Positions 22,335-34,254 of a stretch of DNA of 64,000 nt are shown here, one piece after another; position 1 is the first letter of the stretch; the number at the start of each line of letters is the position of its first letter. The DNA lies in NCBI GenBank assembly GCA_916048095.2, contig OU696572.1, positions 5,289,362 to 5,353,361 of the forward strand, read 5' to 3'. The position numbers were made by a program, and so were the translations under genes. The notes beneath the pieces are model-generated. The model ran no database searches and was not told where the DNA came from. It saw only the letters and a program-made list of their open reading frames with translations. Origin of the DNA: Sacculina carcini (lineage: Eukaryota > Arthropoda > Thecostraca > Sacculinidae).

Positions 22335-24783
22335 TTTTTATGAATTGAATATGAATTTCATGTTATGAATTGCTCCGCACAACGGGCGGGTTTGATACTA
22401 GTTTTATTGCGTACAGTTTAATTAATGCTACACTATACTGAAGAGAAACTCTTTATTGTCCTCAATATTTACACATGAATTGTTCCGCACGACGGGCGGG
22501 TAAAATGCTACTGGGAACAAAGTAAACTACTGAATTTTACTGTGTAATTTAATTGGTTCAATTTCAAGTTGCATACGCTTAAGTTGCATAAGGATTGCAT
22601 AGTTGCCGGGTTGTAATATCATGCAATGCCAACTATATGCATATGCTGTTTTAGCGGAAGCATAAATCTGGAATTATACAGATGAAAGAAAGTTTCATTG
22701 TTTTGATAGTGTTACTTCTGAATTACTACACACCAAGGACGGGTGTGAATTTGAGCATTGTTGAGGGAAAAACCTTCGTCAATAATTAAAACAAGAATTT
22801 ACAAATTTATATTTTTCTATTGGATAAGCTTTTTTCTTTTTGATTCATATATTTTATTTATAGTTCCTCACGACGGGCGGGTTTAAATACGAGGCTGTTT
22901 GAGGGAAAATATTTTGTCACATCTAAAATAAAAACATTCATATTTAGACTTTTCTATTGGTTAAGACTTTTTATGGGTTAACTTTTTCTTTTTTAATTTC
23001 TAATCGTTTTTTATTAATTCAATGTTCATTTTACTTTATTTATTGTTCCGCACAACTGGCGGGTTTTAATGCTAGATGGTGATGTTAAGTTATAAATATA
23101 TTTTGAAAACATTATGATAAATATATTTAGTCATTTTTCATTGTTTTGAGTCTAAGTTCTGAATTATTCAGCACGACGGGCAGGTTTAAATATGAGGCGG
23201 TCTAGGCAAAATATTTTGTCAAAATAATATAAAAATATATAAATTTAGACTTTTTATGGGAATACCGTTTTCTTTATTAATTCATATTTATTTGCTCTTA
23301 TAAATTGAATATATATTTAATAGCATGAATTGTTCCGCACGACGGGCGGGCTTACATGATAGAATTGTCATTGTTTGTTACGTGTTTGTGTTCTGAATTA
23401 TTCCGCACGACGGGCAGGTTCAAATATGAGGCGGATTGAGGGATCATATTTTGTCAAATTTAAAATATAAATATTCAGATTTAGAGCTATTTATTGGTGA
23501 ACGTATATACAGGTTAAATTTTTTGCTTTTCAATTTGTATTCAGTTCATTTTATTGATTGAATATGAATTTTACTTTATGAATTGTTCAGCACGACGGGC
23601 GGGTTTATGAGATATGTTATGTATGTTGAGATATGTTTATGAGATAAAAATGTCCCGCGGGCAGCAACTGTAGACAATAGAACGTTTAATTTCACCGTGT
23701 AAAGCGAGTTCATATACAAAACTAACGGATTTGACTTCAAGGTCCAGACCGGATCGTGTTCGAGTTCTGAATTATTCCGCACGACGGGCGGGTTTAAATA
23801 TGAGGCGGGTTGAGGGATAATATTTTGTCAAAAAAACAATAAAAAATAATGAAATTTAGACTTTTCAATTGATTAGGATCTCTATGGATTTACTATAATC
23901 TTTTTTAATTTGCAATATGTTTACTAATTAAATATGAATTTCATTTTATGAATTGTTCCGCACAACGGGCGTGTTTAAATGCTAGTATATACATATTTCT
24001 CTTATGTATATATAAAAGAAATTATCTGTCTGTCTGTGTGTGTATGTATGCTTGAATATGATGTGACATAATTGCGCTGGTTCAATGGTATAAATCAGGG
24101 GCTTCAAACGCAAACGAAGTGAAGGCTCATTTTTATGAAATAAAAATGTCCCGCGGGCAGCAACTATAGACAATAAAACGTTCAATTTCACCGTATAGAA
24201 TGAATTCATATACAAAACTAATGAATTTGGCTTCAAGATCCAGAACGGATCGTGTTCGAGTTCGGAATTATTCCGCACGTCGGTCGGGTTTAAATATGAG
24301 GCGGGCTGAGCGAAAATATTTTGTCAAAATAAAATTAAAAATAATGAAATTTAGACTTTTGAATTGATTAAGGTTTTTATGAGTTTACCTTATTTATTTT
24401 TTAATTTCCAATATTTTTTATGAGTTTAATATAATTTCATTTTATGAATTGTTCCGCACAATGGGCGGGTTTTAATACTAGACGGTGATGTTAAGTCATA
24501 AATGTATTTTGGAAACATTATGATGAAAAAGTGTTGTCATTTTTCATTGTTTCATGTATGAGTTCTGAATTATTCATCACGACTGGCAGGCTTAAATATG
24601 AGGCGGATTGAGGGATAATATTTTGTCAAAATAAAAATTTAAATATTCACATTTAGACTTTTCTATTGAGTAAGATACTTATGAGTTTAAATTTTTATTT
24701 TTATTTTTTATGAATATAAATGTTTATAAATATGAATTTCATTTTATGAATTGTTCCGCACAAAGGGTGGGTTTGAATGCTAG
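22335..24783 (+). mobile_element. Run of HLE-A/HLE-B fragments with five CTAG ends
   Basis: Hairpin plus CTAG endings occur at 22398-22401, 23072-23075, 23982-23985, 24478-24481 and 24780-24783. Between them are modules with hairpins near 22484, 22866, 23171, 23336, 23405, 23587, 23778 and 24274. The copy at about 24010-24481 is the cleanest complete HLE-A, from AAATTATCTGTCTGTCTG to CTAG. No genes are present. Confidence 0.65.
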
Positions 24784-25525
24784 TACTCTATAACACCTGT
24801 AACTATTGAAGGAATCCCAATACAACGGTCCTCTAGCGTAATATTCAAGCGACATTTGACAGTGGCATATTGACAGTGAATGATCGTAACATCAAACCGC
24901 ACAAGGGTAGGATTGACAATAATCTCCGATCAATGCTAGCATTTTGCTTCCAAATGGGTGTAGTCATTCAAGGCTGTGCGCCGAGACCAAATACCAGTTT
25001 GTATTAGCAGATTAGCCATAGGTAACGACCGTCGGAGTATGATGCGCGAGCGTCTGTTGCGGGATTTCGTGCTGCCAACAGGATTGTTATTGCTGGATAA
25101 GCTCGCACACGTAAGCTGATTGGTAGAGACCTGTAAATATATAAGTACAGCTTGGTGAGAGGAAAATACCACTTTCTACCGGTGCTCAGTTAGTGTTGCT
25201 CGACGTGCTCCTGAAGTTCAGAAATAGCAAATTCATTGGATACATCATTAGAACGGTGATCCGAGGTCTTTCTTACTTTGCTTTATTCCTTCACCTTCCC
25301 TTATATCTTACTTTACATAAATTTTATATCTCTATTTATTTATATGTTCTTACGATGTTAACTTGCTTATATTCTCACTTTCGCAAGCGGCATTTATTTG
25401 CAAAATAGTATTTGATTTATTTGGAAGTCTAGCCTTTATGTGCTCACTGATCAAATAAACAAATCATAGCTGCCAATTAATCCAGATATTGTAAATTGAA
25501 TACATGTTCCCACTTGTTATTTGCC
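24784..25525. other. Unclassified 740-bp stretch, possible LTR-like promoter
   Basis: No gene and no HLE landmark. A TATA-like AAATATATAAGTAC (about 25134-25147) lies 40 bases or so before GCTCAGTTAG, which resembles an arthropod initiator (TCAGT). The stretch could be part of a solo LTR or a remnant promoter. No TG...CA borders with matching flanks were found. Confidence 0.3.
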
Positions 25526-25942
25526 CAGTGATTGCCGCGTGCGATAGAAAAGAGCGATACACGATAAACGATCATTATCGCTGGGGTCAAACCTTTGATC
25601 GTCTATCGTTTATCTCAAAGTTTTCTGAAATTATCGCGCATTCACTTCTCGCTAGTTCCAAAAAATGAGGAGCGATAAACGATAAGCTCAAAATACATTT
25701 TTAAAACTTAAAAAATGTGCACGGTAGCAATAGTCACAACAGCCCGCCTGAAGTTTCAAGACCAGTTCAAGCTGAGAGTCTATATAGGGTAGAGACTAGA
25801 AAGATCAACACTGACTTGCAAGTGCGCGTTGACCCACCCCAGCCATGGTCTTTCATATTGAAGCATGTAATCCTGCCCTTCAAAAAGACATCAAGGAGAT
25901 GTTCATCAGGGAGATCATCACATCCATCGTACCCGCACCTTA

Positions 25943-26185
25943 CAGTGGCGGATCCAGAGTGCAATTTTGGGAGGCGCTGAAATACTTTTGGGGACTGATA
26001 TTTGGGAGCGATAAGTCGTCTACATGCATCATTATGCAACGTCTTTGCAACAATGTTTATATAAATAAATTCTGCATCACAATATATATCTTGATCTTTT
26101 TTAGTGAACCTCTCGGTTATGAGGACTTGAGAGAAGCATTTGTTGGGGCTTCAGCCCCTTGAGCCCCCCTCTGGATCCGCCAGTG
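25943..26185 (+). mobile_element. hAT-type MITE nested in the hAT element
   Basis: A 243-bp element with 17-bp inverted ends CAGTGGCGGATCCAGAG and its reverse complement (one mismatch). It is flanked by GCACCTTA and ACACCTGA (6 of 8 matching). A copy-like end (CCCCTCTAGGCGCCGTCACTG form) occurs near 41448. No coding sequence. Confidence 0.8.
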
Positions 26186-26287
26186 ACACCTGACCCTCTT
26201 CCCTCCTGCCAGAACCAGGACATGGTGACATAAAAGCCTAAATAAGCCAGCTACGGCCCATTTGCCCTTCTGGAGAGTCCCATTGTC

Positions 26288-26647
26288 ATGGAGGAGGATG
26301 GGCCCAACCTTGAGGAGTTCATCAAGAAAGAGGTGGACACCTGGGGTAGCAGCATGGTGGCAGAGGTTAAGCCTGGGCCAATCCCCAGCATGTACAGGGA
26401 TAAGTGGATCTCGCTGTTCATCAATTACAATACGGCCTGGGCCAGCTCTGCTGCCGCGGAGCGCAGGTTTAGCACTGCTGATTACGCCCTCAGGCCCAAG
26501 CGTGCATGCATGACAAACGACAGGTTTGAGAAGTTGGTCTTCGCCAAAAGAAACATACAGCTCCTGGATGCTGGCTTGAGGAGGGAGAGGAGGGAGGGAG
26601 AGTTTGAGTCAGAGAGACTGATGTGGAATAGAACTTGTAGGCCATAG
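26288..26647 (+). pseudogene. hAT transposase C-terminal dimerisation domain (fragment)
   Basis: The 119-codon frame starts at a chance Met. Its middle shows the hAT dimerisation signature: NYNTAWASSAAAERRFSTA, then ALRPKRACMTNDRFEKLVF, ending in KRN. In hAT transposases this C-terminal block (hATC) mediates multimer formation. The RNase H-like catalytic part that should precede it is missing; upstream DNA back to 25690 has related but frame-broken pieces split by the MITE. It lies inside the hAT borders 25526-26925 in the same orientation. With no catalytic triad it is not active. Confidence 0.85.
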
Positions 26648-26933
26648 CCTGGTTCCAGTGACAGTTTTTGTCTAGTTTAATTAATTTTCACTGTGGAAAA
26701 ATAGTTGGTATCTTGTTTAATATTTCAACTGAAAAAGGTACTTATCATGTATCGCTTTTGTTATCGCAACTTAACATTTCTTATTGCCATCGTTTTATTG
26801 TTTATCGCTTATCGCAGGTTGGGTTTTGAAATTGTGTATCATTCATTTTTTATTGCAGGTTAGGGGAAAATTTATCGTTTTGTCGTTATCGCAAGTTAGA
26901 AAAAAAGTTATCGCAGAAGCCACTGTATTTGCA

Positions 26934-27185
26934 TGAATAATTAACACAGATAGATACACTAATAATAGTGTTATACTCTCATCTGTTCCTTCCATAAACT
27001 TGGAAGGGTCAAATAATTAATATTAATTAAATTACTAAATTATTTGCGAATAACCCCGAGAATATCCCAGTAGTTCCGAGTGCGTGTAGATCAAAATTAT
27101 TAGTGATTAATAGTTTTGTCACCTTATGTTCATGTGATTCACACTTGACAACGTATATTGTATATGTGAAACTAAATATTCCAGG

Positions 27186-27269
<84 letters not shown>

Positions 27270-27375
27270 AGCAGTTTTTTGAATATTTGCATGCTTTCAT
27301 TCGTGTAGTTTCGTTAGGTTTTTATGCTAAGCAATTGACGTCCGAATGACTATTAGAATGCGCTTGTTTCAGACA
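26934..27375. other. Upstream region of exon 1 with (TA)n
   Basis: AT-rich DNA with a TA tract (27189-27265). GCGCTTGTTTCAG (to 27372) would serve as a splice acceptor just before the ATG at 27376, so the first visible coding exon may not be the first exon of the transcript. No other feature is seen. Confidence 0.4.
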
Positions 27376-27502
27376 ATGAATACGTTCACACTGTGCGTGA
27401 CACTCCTGGGGATTGGCGGCGTGTGTCTGACTAGCGCTCAGACAACGTATAACTACATGCCTCCGCCTTGTCCCTATCTGCCTCCTTCACCGAGCGAACC
27501 AG
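27376..27502 (+). CDS. Host gene exon: signal peptide and Pro-rich start of a secreted Cys-rich protein
   Basis: The ATG at 27376 (context ACAATGA) opens 42 codons: MNTFTLCVTLL, then a hydrophobic run to SAQ, giving a typical secretory signal peptide of about 22 residues. A short Pro-rich segment follows (PPPCPYLPPSPSEP). The frame ends at CCAG|GTACGG, a good donor, after one base of the next codon (phase 1). An in-frame ATG at 27346 would add ten residues, but TTGTTTCAG just before 27373 looks like an acceptor, so I prefer 27376. The exons at 39208, 39838 and 55419 have the same strand and phase and continue a cysteine-rich extracellular protein. GC content is above that of its surroundings and no transposon landmark overlaps it. 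The link to the next exon across 11.7 kb is inferred from phase and sense. Confidence 0.6.
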
Positions 27503-28918
27503 GTACGGATAGAGATTCCAAAAAAACGTTTTTTATACGGTTTCATATAAGAAACATGTTCTTATAGTTTTTTTGGGTTTTTATGTTTTTTAGAATTAGC
27601 CTCAATTGTCATCGGATGTTGGATTTTAGTACATAGAAATGAGTTTAATAGATGTTTTGTACATCTTTACGTGTATTATTTCAAAGATAATTTGATAATA
27701 GTATAAAAACAGAAATAGTTATCATTAAATATACCAGGTCAGGTTTGAAAGTTCATTCCGGTCCGGTGGTTTAGATTTTGTTCATTGAGAAAACCCATGT
27801 ATATTTGACAGATGGTTTTAATGATGTGGATATTTGAAATAATTTATCTGCTGAACAAAACAAATTCATTTAGTAATCATAAAGAAACCATGTTTTTTAT
27901 GAAAATATGCAATGATGTTTTTAAAACTCATTTTAAATTCCTTTTATTAATTTACAGATTCAGAAAATGTTGACAGCAGAACATGACAAGTTAATTGGTT
28001 GGTCAAGTGTTTTTTGACAAACGTTTATTTAAACCAACGCTTTTTTATGACACAATGCTTTCTAAAGCAGTCTCTATGGAAGATATATTTGATTGATGTA
28101 CGTACAAATACATTTTGTATACCAAATAGTCTGCTGGTAAAAGCGGGTGGCTAAACAATTTGATTTAAACTGTTTTCAACCATTGTTTCTTCAAAATTGA
28201 TTATTAAAGACGGTTTCCGTAGATGTAGATATTTTGATAAAAATTTGCGGCTGATCAGGGAAAGTTGAACCAAATCAATTAGTTTTTATTAATAACCTGT
28301 TTTTAGAACTGGTTTTATGGATAATGGTTACATTGAAAAAACGACTACAACACAAATAAGTAGTTATTTGTGTTCAAATACCGTTTTGTACATTGAATAT
28401 ATTTCCTCAGTGGGTTTTTTCCACACGAAAATATTGCCCGTTTTTATGGCCAGGATTGCCACTCCGAATAATGCGACCCGCTTATATCAGTAGACTCATT
28501 AGTGACACTAAGTTTGTGTGTATATTTGTGGTCTTTGTGTAAATATTTGCAGTGTTTGTACTTTGATATTTGCAAATAATTATTTGCAAATATAAAAGTA
28601 CAAACACAGGGGAACACATTTTGCGGCATTTATATCAAACAGTGAATATTGTACAATTTTTAACGCTGATTTCATATCTTGAGTTAGTATTTTTCGCAAT
28701 GCTCTAGTTTTGTTGCATTAGACGTATTTAAATGTCACACAACTTTGTCATCATAGCCTTGAAGTTTTAGTGTATTATGAAAGATATGCTTTAAAATATA
28801 TTATACAACTATTTAATATAGCTGGGCAGAAACAAAGTAAGTGCTAGACAGCATACATGTAGTTAAGATATCACAATTTGAAGGCATTCCCCAAATGAAC
28901 AGTGGATATACTCTATAT
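27503..28918 (+). other. Intron 1, left part (non-repeat DNA)
   Basis: AT-rich sequence with no transposon landmark except a 56-bp palindrome (28552-28607). An acceptor-like TTTATTAATTTACAG at 27958 leads into only nine codons before TGA, so an alternative terminal exon is possible but weak. Confidence 0.4.
28552..28607. repeat. 56-bp palindrome
   Basis: Two 28-base arms abut directly (28552-28579 and 28580-28607) with one mismatch. The arm starts GTGTTTGTACTTT and ends TTTGCAAATAA. It could form a cruciform or a foldback RNA. It could also be a minimal foldback element, but no target duplication was found. Confidence 0.85.
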
Positions 28919-29271
28919 CAGTGATCCCCAACCTTTTTTGCGCCACGGACCGGTTTAATGCCAGACAATATTTTCAGGGACCGGCCTTTGAGGTGTGGCG
29001 CATAAATACAACAAAATAACATGATATGACCTGCATGAAAACTGTGGTATTTTCTAAATATAACGCTAATGATAAACACAAATTCACTCTACCCGTTTGC
29101 TTCAACAGCGATGTTACAGAGAATCGGGTAATTTTTCAAAATAAAACATCGTTCAGATTCCGAAATCAATAAAACGGAAGTAATGTAAGTCATTTATTAT
29201 TTCTGTGCGGCCCGGCACCAAACGACCCACGGACCGGTACCGGTCCTCGGCCCGGGGGTTGGGGATCACTG
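28919..29271 (+). mobile_element. hAT MITE (353 bp) with perfect 8-bp target duplication
   Basis: Ends CAGTGATCCCCAACC and its exact reverse complement. Flanks CTCTATAT (28911-28918) and CTCTATAT (29272-29279) are identical. The GGACCGG motif is repeated near both ends. Noncoding. The orientation is arbitrary. Confidence 0.92.
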
Positions 29272-29373
29272 CTCTATATTATACTGGCAATATACTCTAT
29301 ATTATGACACTTGCTTTTATTAGGCGGCAAAGCCCGATTTCTATTTAACTGGCATGAATTTGCGCTTGTAACT

Positions 29374-29571
29374 TCAGGGTCTGTGAATATTATCAGGGAA
29401 TTTTCGTTTGATGCTGTAGTAGTAATCTGTTATCATATGTTTGTCCCATCTCCCTTGGTAACGTTCTTCCATGATATTGAGGTCCTGATGGAAGCGCTCA
29501 CCTTGCTCGTCACTTACAGCCGCTAGATTATGAAGGAATGTATCAATATGACTTTTCAGTGGTTCAGTGTT
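29374..29571 (-). pseudogene. C-terminal fragment of an arthropod-type repeat protein (SDEQGERFHQD family)
   Basis: On the minus strand 65 codons end in a stop and contain SDEQGERFHQD, then MEERYQGRW and ITDYYYSIKRKFP. This string is typical of a repeat-associated protein family I recall from many arthropod genomes; I cannot give its transposon superfamily with certainty. Its upstream half is not adjacent. A matching piece (GFTKYPCYQC motif) lies at 34573-34818 on the same strand, in the right order. The 5 kb between them is filled by the LINE and SINE. Above 29571 the frame enters LINE DNA. The coding sense is preserved to the natural stop, but the gene is broken and the function unknown. 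Confidence 0.6.
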
Positions 29572-29585
29572 CAGTGTTATGACTG

Positions 29586-29995
29586 TCATGTGGTATACAA
29601 TGTACCAGAGAGCAAGAAGAAAGAGGCCAAAGAACGATACAGCGACGATGCAGAATTCATCACGGAAATGTATCAAAAAGTACTGGGTGTAGAAGGAATG
29701 GAGATGGTGAATGTGGTGAGAATGGGCCGACCGGGCGATGAAAAAACCAGACCTCTGCTGATAACGTTGAGAAGCGAGCAAATGAAATGGGGAATAATAA
29801 AAAATGCAAAGAAACTCAGCGAAGCGAGCGAAAGAATGTAAAAAAAATCGGAATATCAAGGGACCTAACGTAAAAGGAAATGGAAGAGAGCAGGAAGCTG
29901 AGGGATGAACTCCGCCAAAAGCGCGAAATAGGAGGAAGATGGGTCATTTGGAAAAACAAAGTTGTCGAAGTCGAGAAACAGAAATTCAGGAGGGA
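29586..29995 (+). pseudogene. LINE 1 ORF1 C-terminal part
   Basis: It opens VYNVPESKKKEAKERY and continues with a charged region (VLGVEGMEMVNVVRMGRPGD). After a frame change near 29840 it goes on as RKLRDELRQKREIGGRWVI. Such a domain followed by a Lys/Arg/Glu-rich helix is common in LINE ORF1 proteins or in the region just before the endonuclease, where it binds RNA. One TAA lies in the second frame (29869-29871 region) and a TGA at its end. The 5' part is missing because the element is truncated at about 29575. Confidence 0.55.
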
Positions 29996-30050
29996 TTGAC
30001 TAACTGGAAAGCAAGGTAACAAATCAAGAAAGCGAAAGGAAATTGAAATA

Positions 30051-33000
30051 AAATGCATCAACATACAAGGATTCACCAAAGCGAAGTGTGTAGAAGTGAG
30101 AGAATTGTTGGCTGGAAATAGAATTGTTTGTCTAACAGAGACACAGAAGAAAATAAGAGACATCACGTTCGGAGACGATGTTATGATTTTAGACCGAATG
30201 AGGAGAATTCAGGAGAAAAAAGGTGGAGGTGTTATGGTGATCCACAAAAAAAGAAGAGGTAAACCTTGAGAAGATCGAAACGGAGAATAGAGATATACTT
30301 CATGTGTTTGGAACAATATGTGGACTTAAGATGAGATAAGTAGTGGTGTACTTCAGTACGAGCTAGAAAAATAGAAACGACTGCATGAAGAAGGAAATTC
30401 AAACCATTATTGAAGAGCATGAGGAGCCGCTACTAATAATAGGTGATTTCAATGGACATGTGGGATTCCTAGGAGAGCAAAAGGTTTATGCAAATGGAGA
30501 AATGATCTTAGAATATATAGAAAAGTTCAATATGGTAATGTTGAACAATGATATGAAATGCAGTGGCCTGTATACATATACACGAGGTGATCAGAAAAGT
30601 GTAATAGATTTTGCTCTAGTGAACCAAACGATGTATCAGCACTTCGACAGCATGTTTATTGACAAGGAAAAAGAAGAATTGGACATATCGGACCACAATA
30701 TGGTAAATGTCACGATCCTAAATAGAGATGAGAGCTTCAAGGATACAAATATGCATACGGCCAAGCAGTACTACAAAACGGACCAGGAATCTCTGTGCAA
30801 ATTCATCGAGAAAATGGAGAAAATGTCGTCGGAGGAGAAGACCAGGAATATGGAAGAACTACAAAAAATAATGAAACAAACAGCGGAGGATGTACTCAGA
30901 GGAACATACGTGGTACGGAAAATAAGAAACGTGGAGCCAAAATGGATGACGACCGAAATAAAAGATGCTATCAAAGAGAGAAAATGTCTAAACAGGAAAA
31001 GAAGAAATGCGAAAACAAACGAGGAAAGGACCCTATGGCAACAAAAGTATATAGACCAAAAGGTGAAGACGCAAAAGCTCATCAAGGAGGAATTGTACAA
31101 GCATGAAGAAGCATTGACAAAAGAAATAAAACATGCAAAAGACAATAGTAGAAAGATGTGGAAATACATATACATACTGAGAAACAAGAAAGAAGATTCA
31201 AGAGATTTGAAAGTATACGAGAAGAGCGGAAAGGAAATCCATCAAGAGGATATAGCGGAAAAACTGGGAATTTTTTGGAGCACAATTTACAGCAAACATG
31301 ACAACAAAATTGGAGAAATATGGACCAACCATGTCATAGAAGAATACAAACGGGAATACGAAGACATGAAAAGAAATTTAGATGGAACAAACATACTGAG
31401 GGAGCACATGGATATGGCGATTACAGTGAGACAGCCACTTATCAAATTGGAAACCGATGTCGTCACAAGAAACGCAGTGGAAAGATGTATGAGAAAAATC
31501 AAGAACAGAAAGTCGGCTGGAAATGACGGAATAAAACCGGAAATAGTAAAAATTATATCGAAGAGTAAATTATTAGTGGACGAGATAGTGCAGTGCTTAC
31601 AAGAAACAATGAACTCCAGGCAAATTCCAGAAGAGTGGAGAAAAACGAAAACCATAATGCTGCCGAAGACAAAGGAACCTCAGCCACATGAATTGAGACC
31701 CATCACTGTTGCGAACCAGTGTTACAAGTTGATGATGAGTGTAGTGAGAGACTTCATAGGGAACCACATCAGGAACAACAATATGGGGAACGATCTTCAA
31801 GGAGGATTTACAGAGTAGGCAATGATTGAGAACAACTTCGTAATAATGAAGTACTGCATCGACCGGACATACAAACAAAAGAAACAGCTATTCCTCATAT
31901 CGATCGACTACTGCAAGGCATATGACACTCTGAAAAGAGAAGAGATTATAGAAACATGCAAGAGATTCAAGCTGCACCCGGACGTGATCAATATTATTGC
32001 GGAAGTATACAAAGAAGACTCGACACAAATTGAAATTGGTAAAAGGAAAAACACCATGAAAATCACAAGCGGAGTGAGACAAGGCTGCACAGCGTCCACC
32101 TCGTTATTCAAATTGGTCACGCTTGAGATAATTGAAGAAATAGAAAAATTGGGGAAAGGATTCAGAGATGAAGAGCTGAAAATACCATGCCTGTTTTTTG
32201 CAGATGATGCATTGCTGCTAGCTACAACCGAAGAAGAAGCGATAGAAATGATCACCAAAGTAGAATAAATCAGCGGTAGATACGGCCTGGAAACAAACAA
32301 GAACAAATGCAAAATCCTGGCATTCAACGCAAGAGAAAAGCCGGAACAGATGAGAAATATAGAGGTGGCAGAGTCAATGAAATACTTGGGATTGATCATA
32401 AACGAGGGTAGAAACTGTTTCCGAGAACAAAGAAAGGCCATGATAGAAAAGGCGAGAAAGCTGGCGTATCTGACTTACCCTGTGATCAGGAAGAGCTGTT
32501 CAAAAATATTGATAGGAAAAACCTTCTGGAAGTCAATCGCTCTTCCGGCAATACTCTATGGAATCAACGTCGTGGATATCAGGAAGCAAGAGATTGAGAA
32601 ACTACAGAGAATTGAAAACGGATTATACAGGAGCATTCTAGGAGCGCCGAGTTACACACAGGTGAGTGCATTGAGAGGCCAAATTGGAGCATCGTCGATG
32701 AGGGCCAGAATATTGGAAGGAAAATTGAAGTTTTTGACTTATTGCAACAAGAGAAACAACGAAATCCTCAAAAGAATTTCAGAAGTACAAAACGAAAATG
32801 GAGAGAAAGGAATACTGAATGGAATTAGAGACGAACTTAAGTCAATCGGAGTGAATGCAAGAAATACGGAAAACGCAGACAAAATGAGTATTTGAGAAAC
32901 GATAAGAAAGTGGGACACACAAATGTGGAAGGAAGAAGTCAAGGAAAGATCCAGCTTGAGAATATATAGCGATTGAAGAGAGGAACTCGGAGGACAAGAA

Positions 33001-33318
33001 AAGGTGTATGACAATAGACCAGCATCTATTCTGTTACTGAAGTGCCGCACAAACAGCTTGAATCTGAACGACAGATAGAGGTTTAAAGGAGAGAGCAAGG
33101 AATGTGAATGTTGCGGATACGACTTGGAAAACCTCGAGCATTTCATACTTTGGTGCCCAGCATATCAGGAAGAGCGAGTAAAACACCCATTGCTAGTACA
33201 GCCATACAAAGGAGAAGACCACGAAGTAATCGGAGAAGTACTATTCTGCAAGGACTACATCCAGGACACGAAGGAAACACTAGCGAGATTCTGGTCGATA
33301 ACGAAAAGGATGAGATGA
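30051..33318 (+). pseudogene. LINE 1 ORF2: endonuclease-reverse transcriptase with five nonsense codons
   Basis: Endonuclease motifs: KCINIQGF, CLTETQKK (catalytic Glu), then in the second frame LLIIGDFNGHVG, SVIDFAL and SDHNMV. The RT has LRPITVANQCYK, SIDYCKAYD, SGVRQGC, FFADDALLL (catalytic Asp pair intact) and KYLGLII. A CCHC-type motif CECCGYDLENLEHFILWC lies near the end. Around 30260-30385 the frame shifts. From 30385 to 33318 one frame stays open except for five nonsense codons: TAG 31816, TAA 32266, TGA 32893, TGA 32974 and TAG 33076 (approximate first bases). No indels occur over 2.9 kb. All five could come from C-to-T changes in CAG, CAA or CGA. The enzyme would nick DNA and copy its RNA in place. 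This copy is dead. Confidence 0.85.
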
Positions 33319-33576
33319 ATGAACCGGTGTAGTAGGGGTAGGAATATAGCAATATGGTTTAAACTGTTCCAGCTATTGCTTTGAGCTAGTACATTTTTAG
33401 CTACTATAGAAGTATTGCATTTTTAGTTACTATATTAATGTATGGATGTAAATACAATAATATCCGAATTTAAACGGTTCGTAGGTTACGTGTATTCATG
33501 TAGTGTTAGTTTTTGATGCATAACTCATATTTGTACTTGATATTAGCGATGCCTGTGAGTGTAAAAAAACAAAGAA

Positions 33577-33620
<44 letters not shown>

Positions 33621-33621
<1 letters not shown>

Positions 33622-33890
33622 TGTGTTATATGTATGCGTTAACTTGTGTGTTGTATACATGAGTCATGTGAGTGTGCATTGTAAGTTGTTCGAGTAAATC
33701 TGGACATATGCCTAGGTGTGTGTGGATGTTAAAACGTGCTAAAAAATTATGTGCATTATTTTGTGTTATATGTATGCGTTAACTTGTGTGTTGTATACAT
33801 GTGTCATGTGAGTGTGCATTGTAATTTGTTCGAGTATATCTGGTCATATGCCTAGGTGTGTGTGGATGTTAATACGTGCAACAACAAAAA
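33621..33890 (+). repeat. 140-bp tandem repeat in LINE 1 3' UTR, two copies
   Basis: The phrases TGTATGCGTTAACTTGTGTG and CATATGCCTAGGTGTGTGTG recur at exactly 140 bp spacing. It is preceded by a (TA)n tract at 33580-33619. Confidence 0.85.
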
Positions 33891-34254
33891 AATTATGTTA
33901 TGCTATATAACGTGTTATGTGGTTTATAGGTTGTATGTATATATATCTATAAATGTATATATAGTGTGTAATGTGTTGTGTGCCAGTTTAGGGTGATTAT
34001 GTGCATTTATAAGTGTATTTTAAGGTACATATCTATGTGTAGAGACTGGTGATTTGAGTGCCAACATATGACACTGATGTGTGTTAACAGATAAAATACA
34101 AATAGCATCAGAGAGTGCCGTTGTAAAGGCCAAACTCTCGTCTCTGATCTGATCTGATCTGTTCAAGTAATGAAGTTTGCCATTCATGTGTTATCCAATG
34201 TCACCAAAAACTAAAAACATACTCTCTACAAGGGTTTCATAGCTGATATTTTTT

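Larger units (their letters stand above)
25526..26925 (+). mobile_element. hAT transposon, internally deleted, with 8-bp target duplication
   Basis: It begins CAGTGATTGCCGCGTGCGAT and ends ATCGCAGAAGCCACTG. The ends read as inverted CAGTG...GCGATA repeats. Flanks are TATTTGCC (25518-25525) and TATTTGCA (26926-26933), 7 of 8 matching. Both subterminal regions are packed with TATCG/CGATA repeats, the usual transposase-binding clusters of hAT elements. Only the 3' part of a transposase remains (26288-26647), and a MITE is nested at 25943-26185. Confidence 0.85.
29575..34161 (+). mobile_element. Non-LTR retrotransposon (LINE 1) with TGATC tail
   Basis: The order is ORF1 remnant, AP-type endonuclease, reverse transcriptase, CCHC motif, 3' UTR with a 140-bp tandem repeat, then a tail of repeated TGATC (to about 34161) after AAACTCTCGTCTC. 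Short 3' tandem tails of this kind are usual for CR1/L2- and Jockey-group LINEs. It inserted into an older minus-strand repeat gene (29374-29571 and 34573-34818). The 5' end is truncated at about 29575. The clade is not assigned. Confidence 0.8.

Noticed and set aside
27958..27990. Extra terminal exon after an acceptor-like site
   Set aside because: Only nine codons before TGA and no supporting donor or homology.
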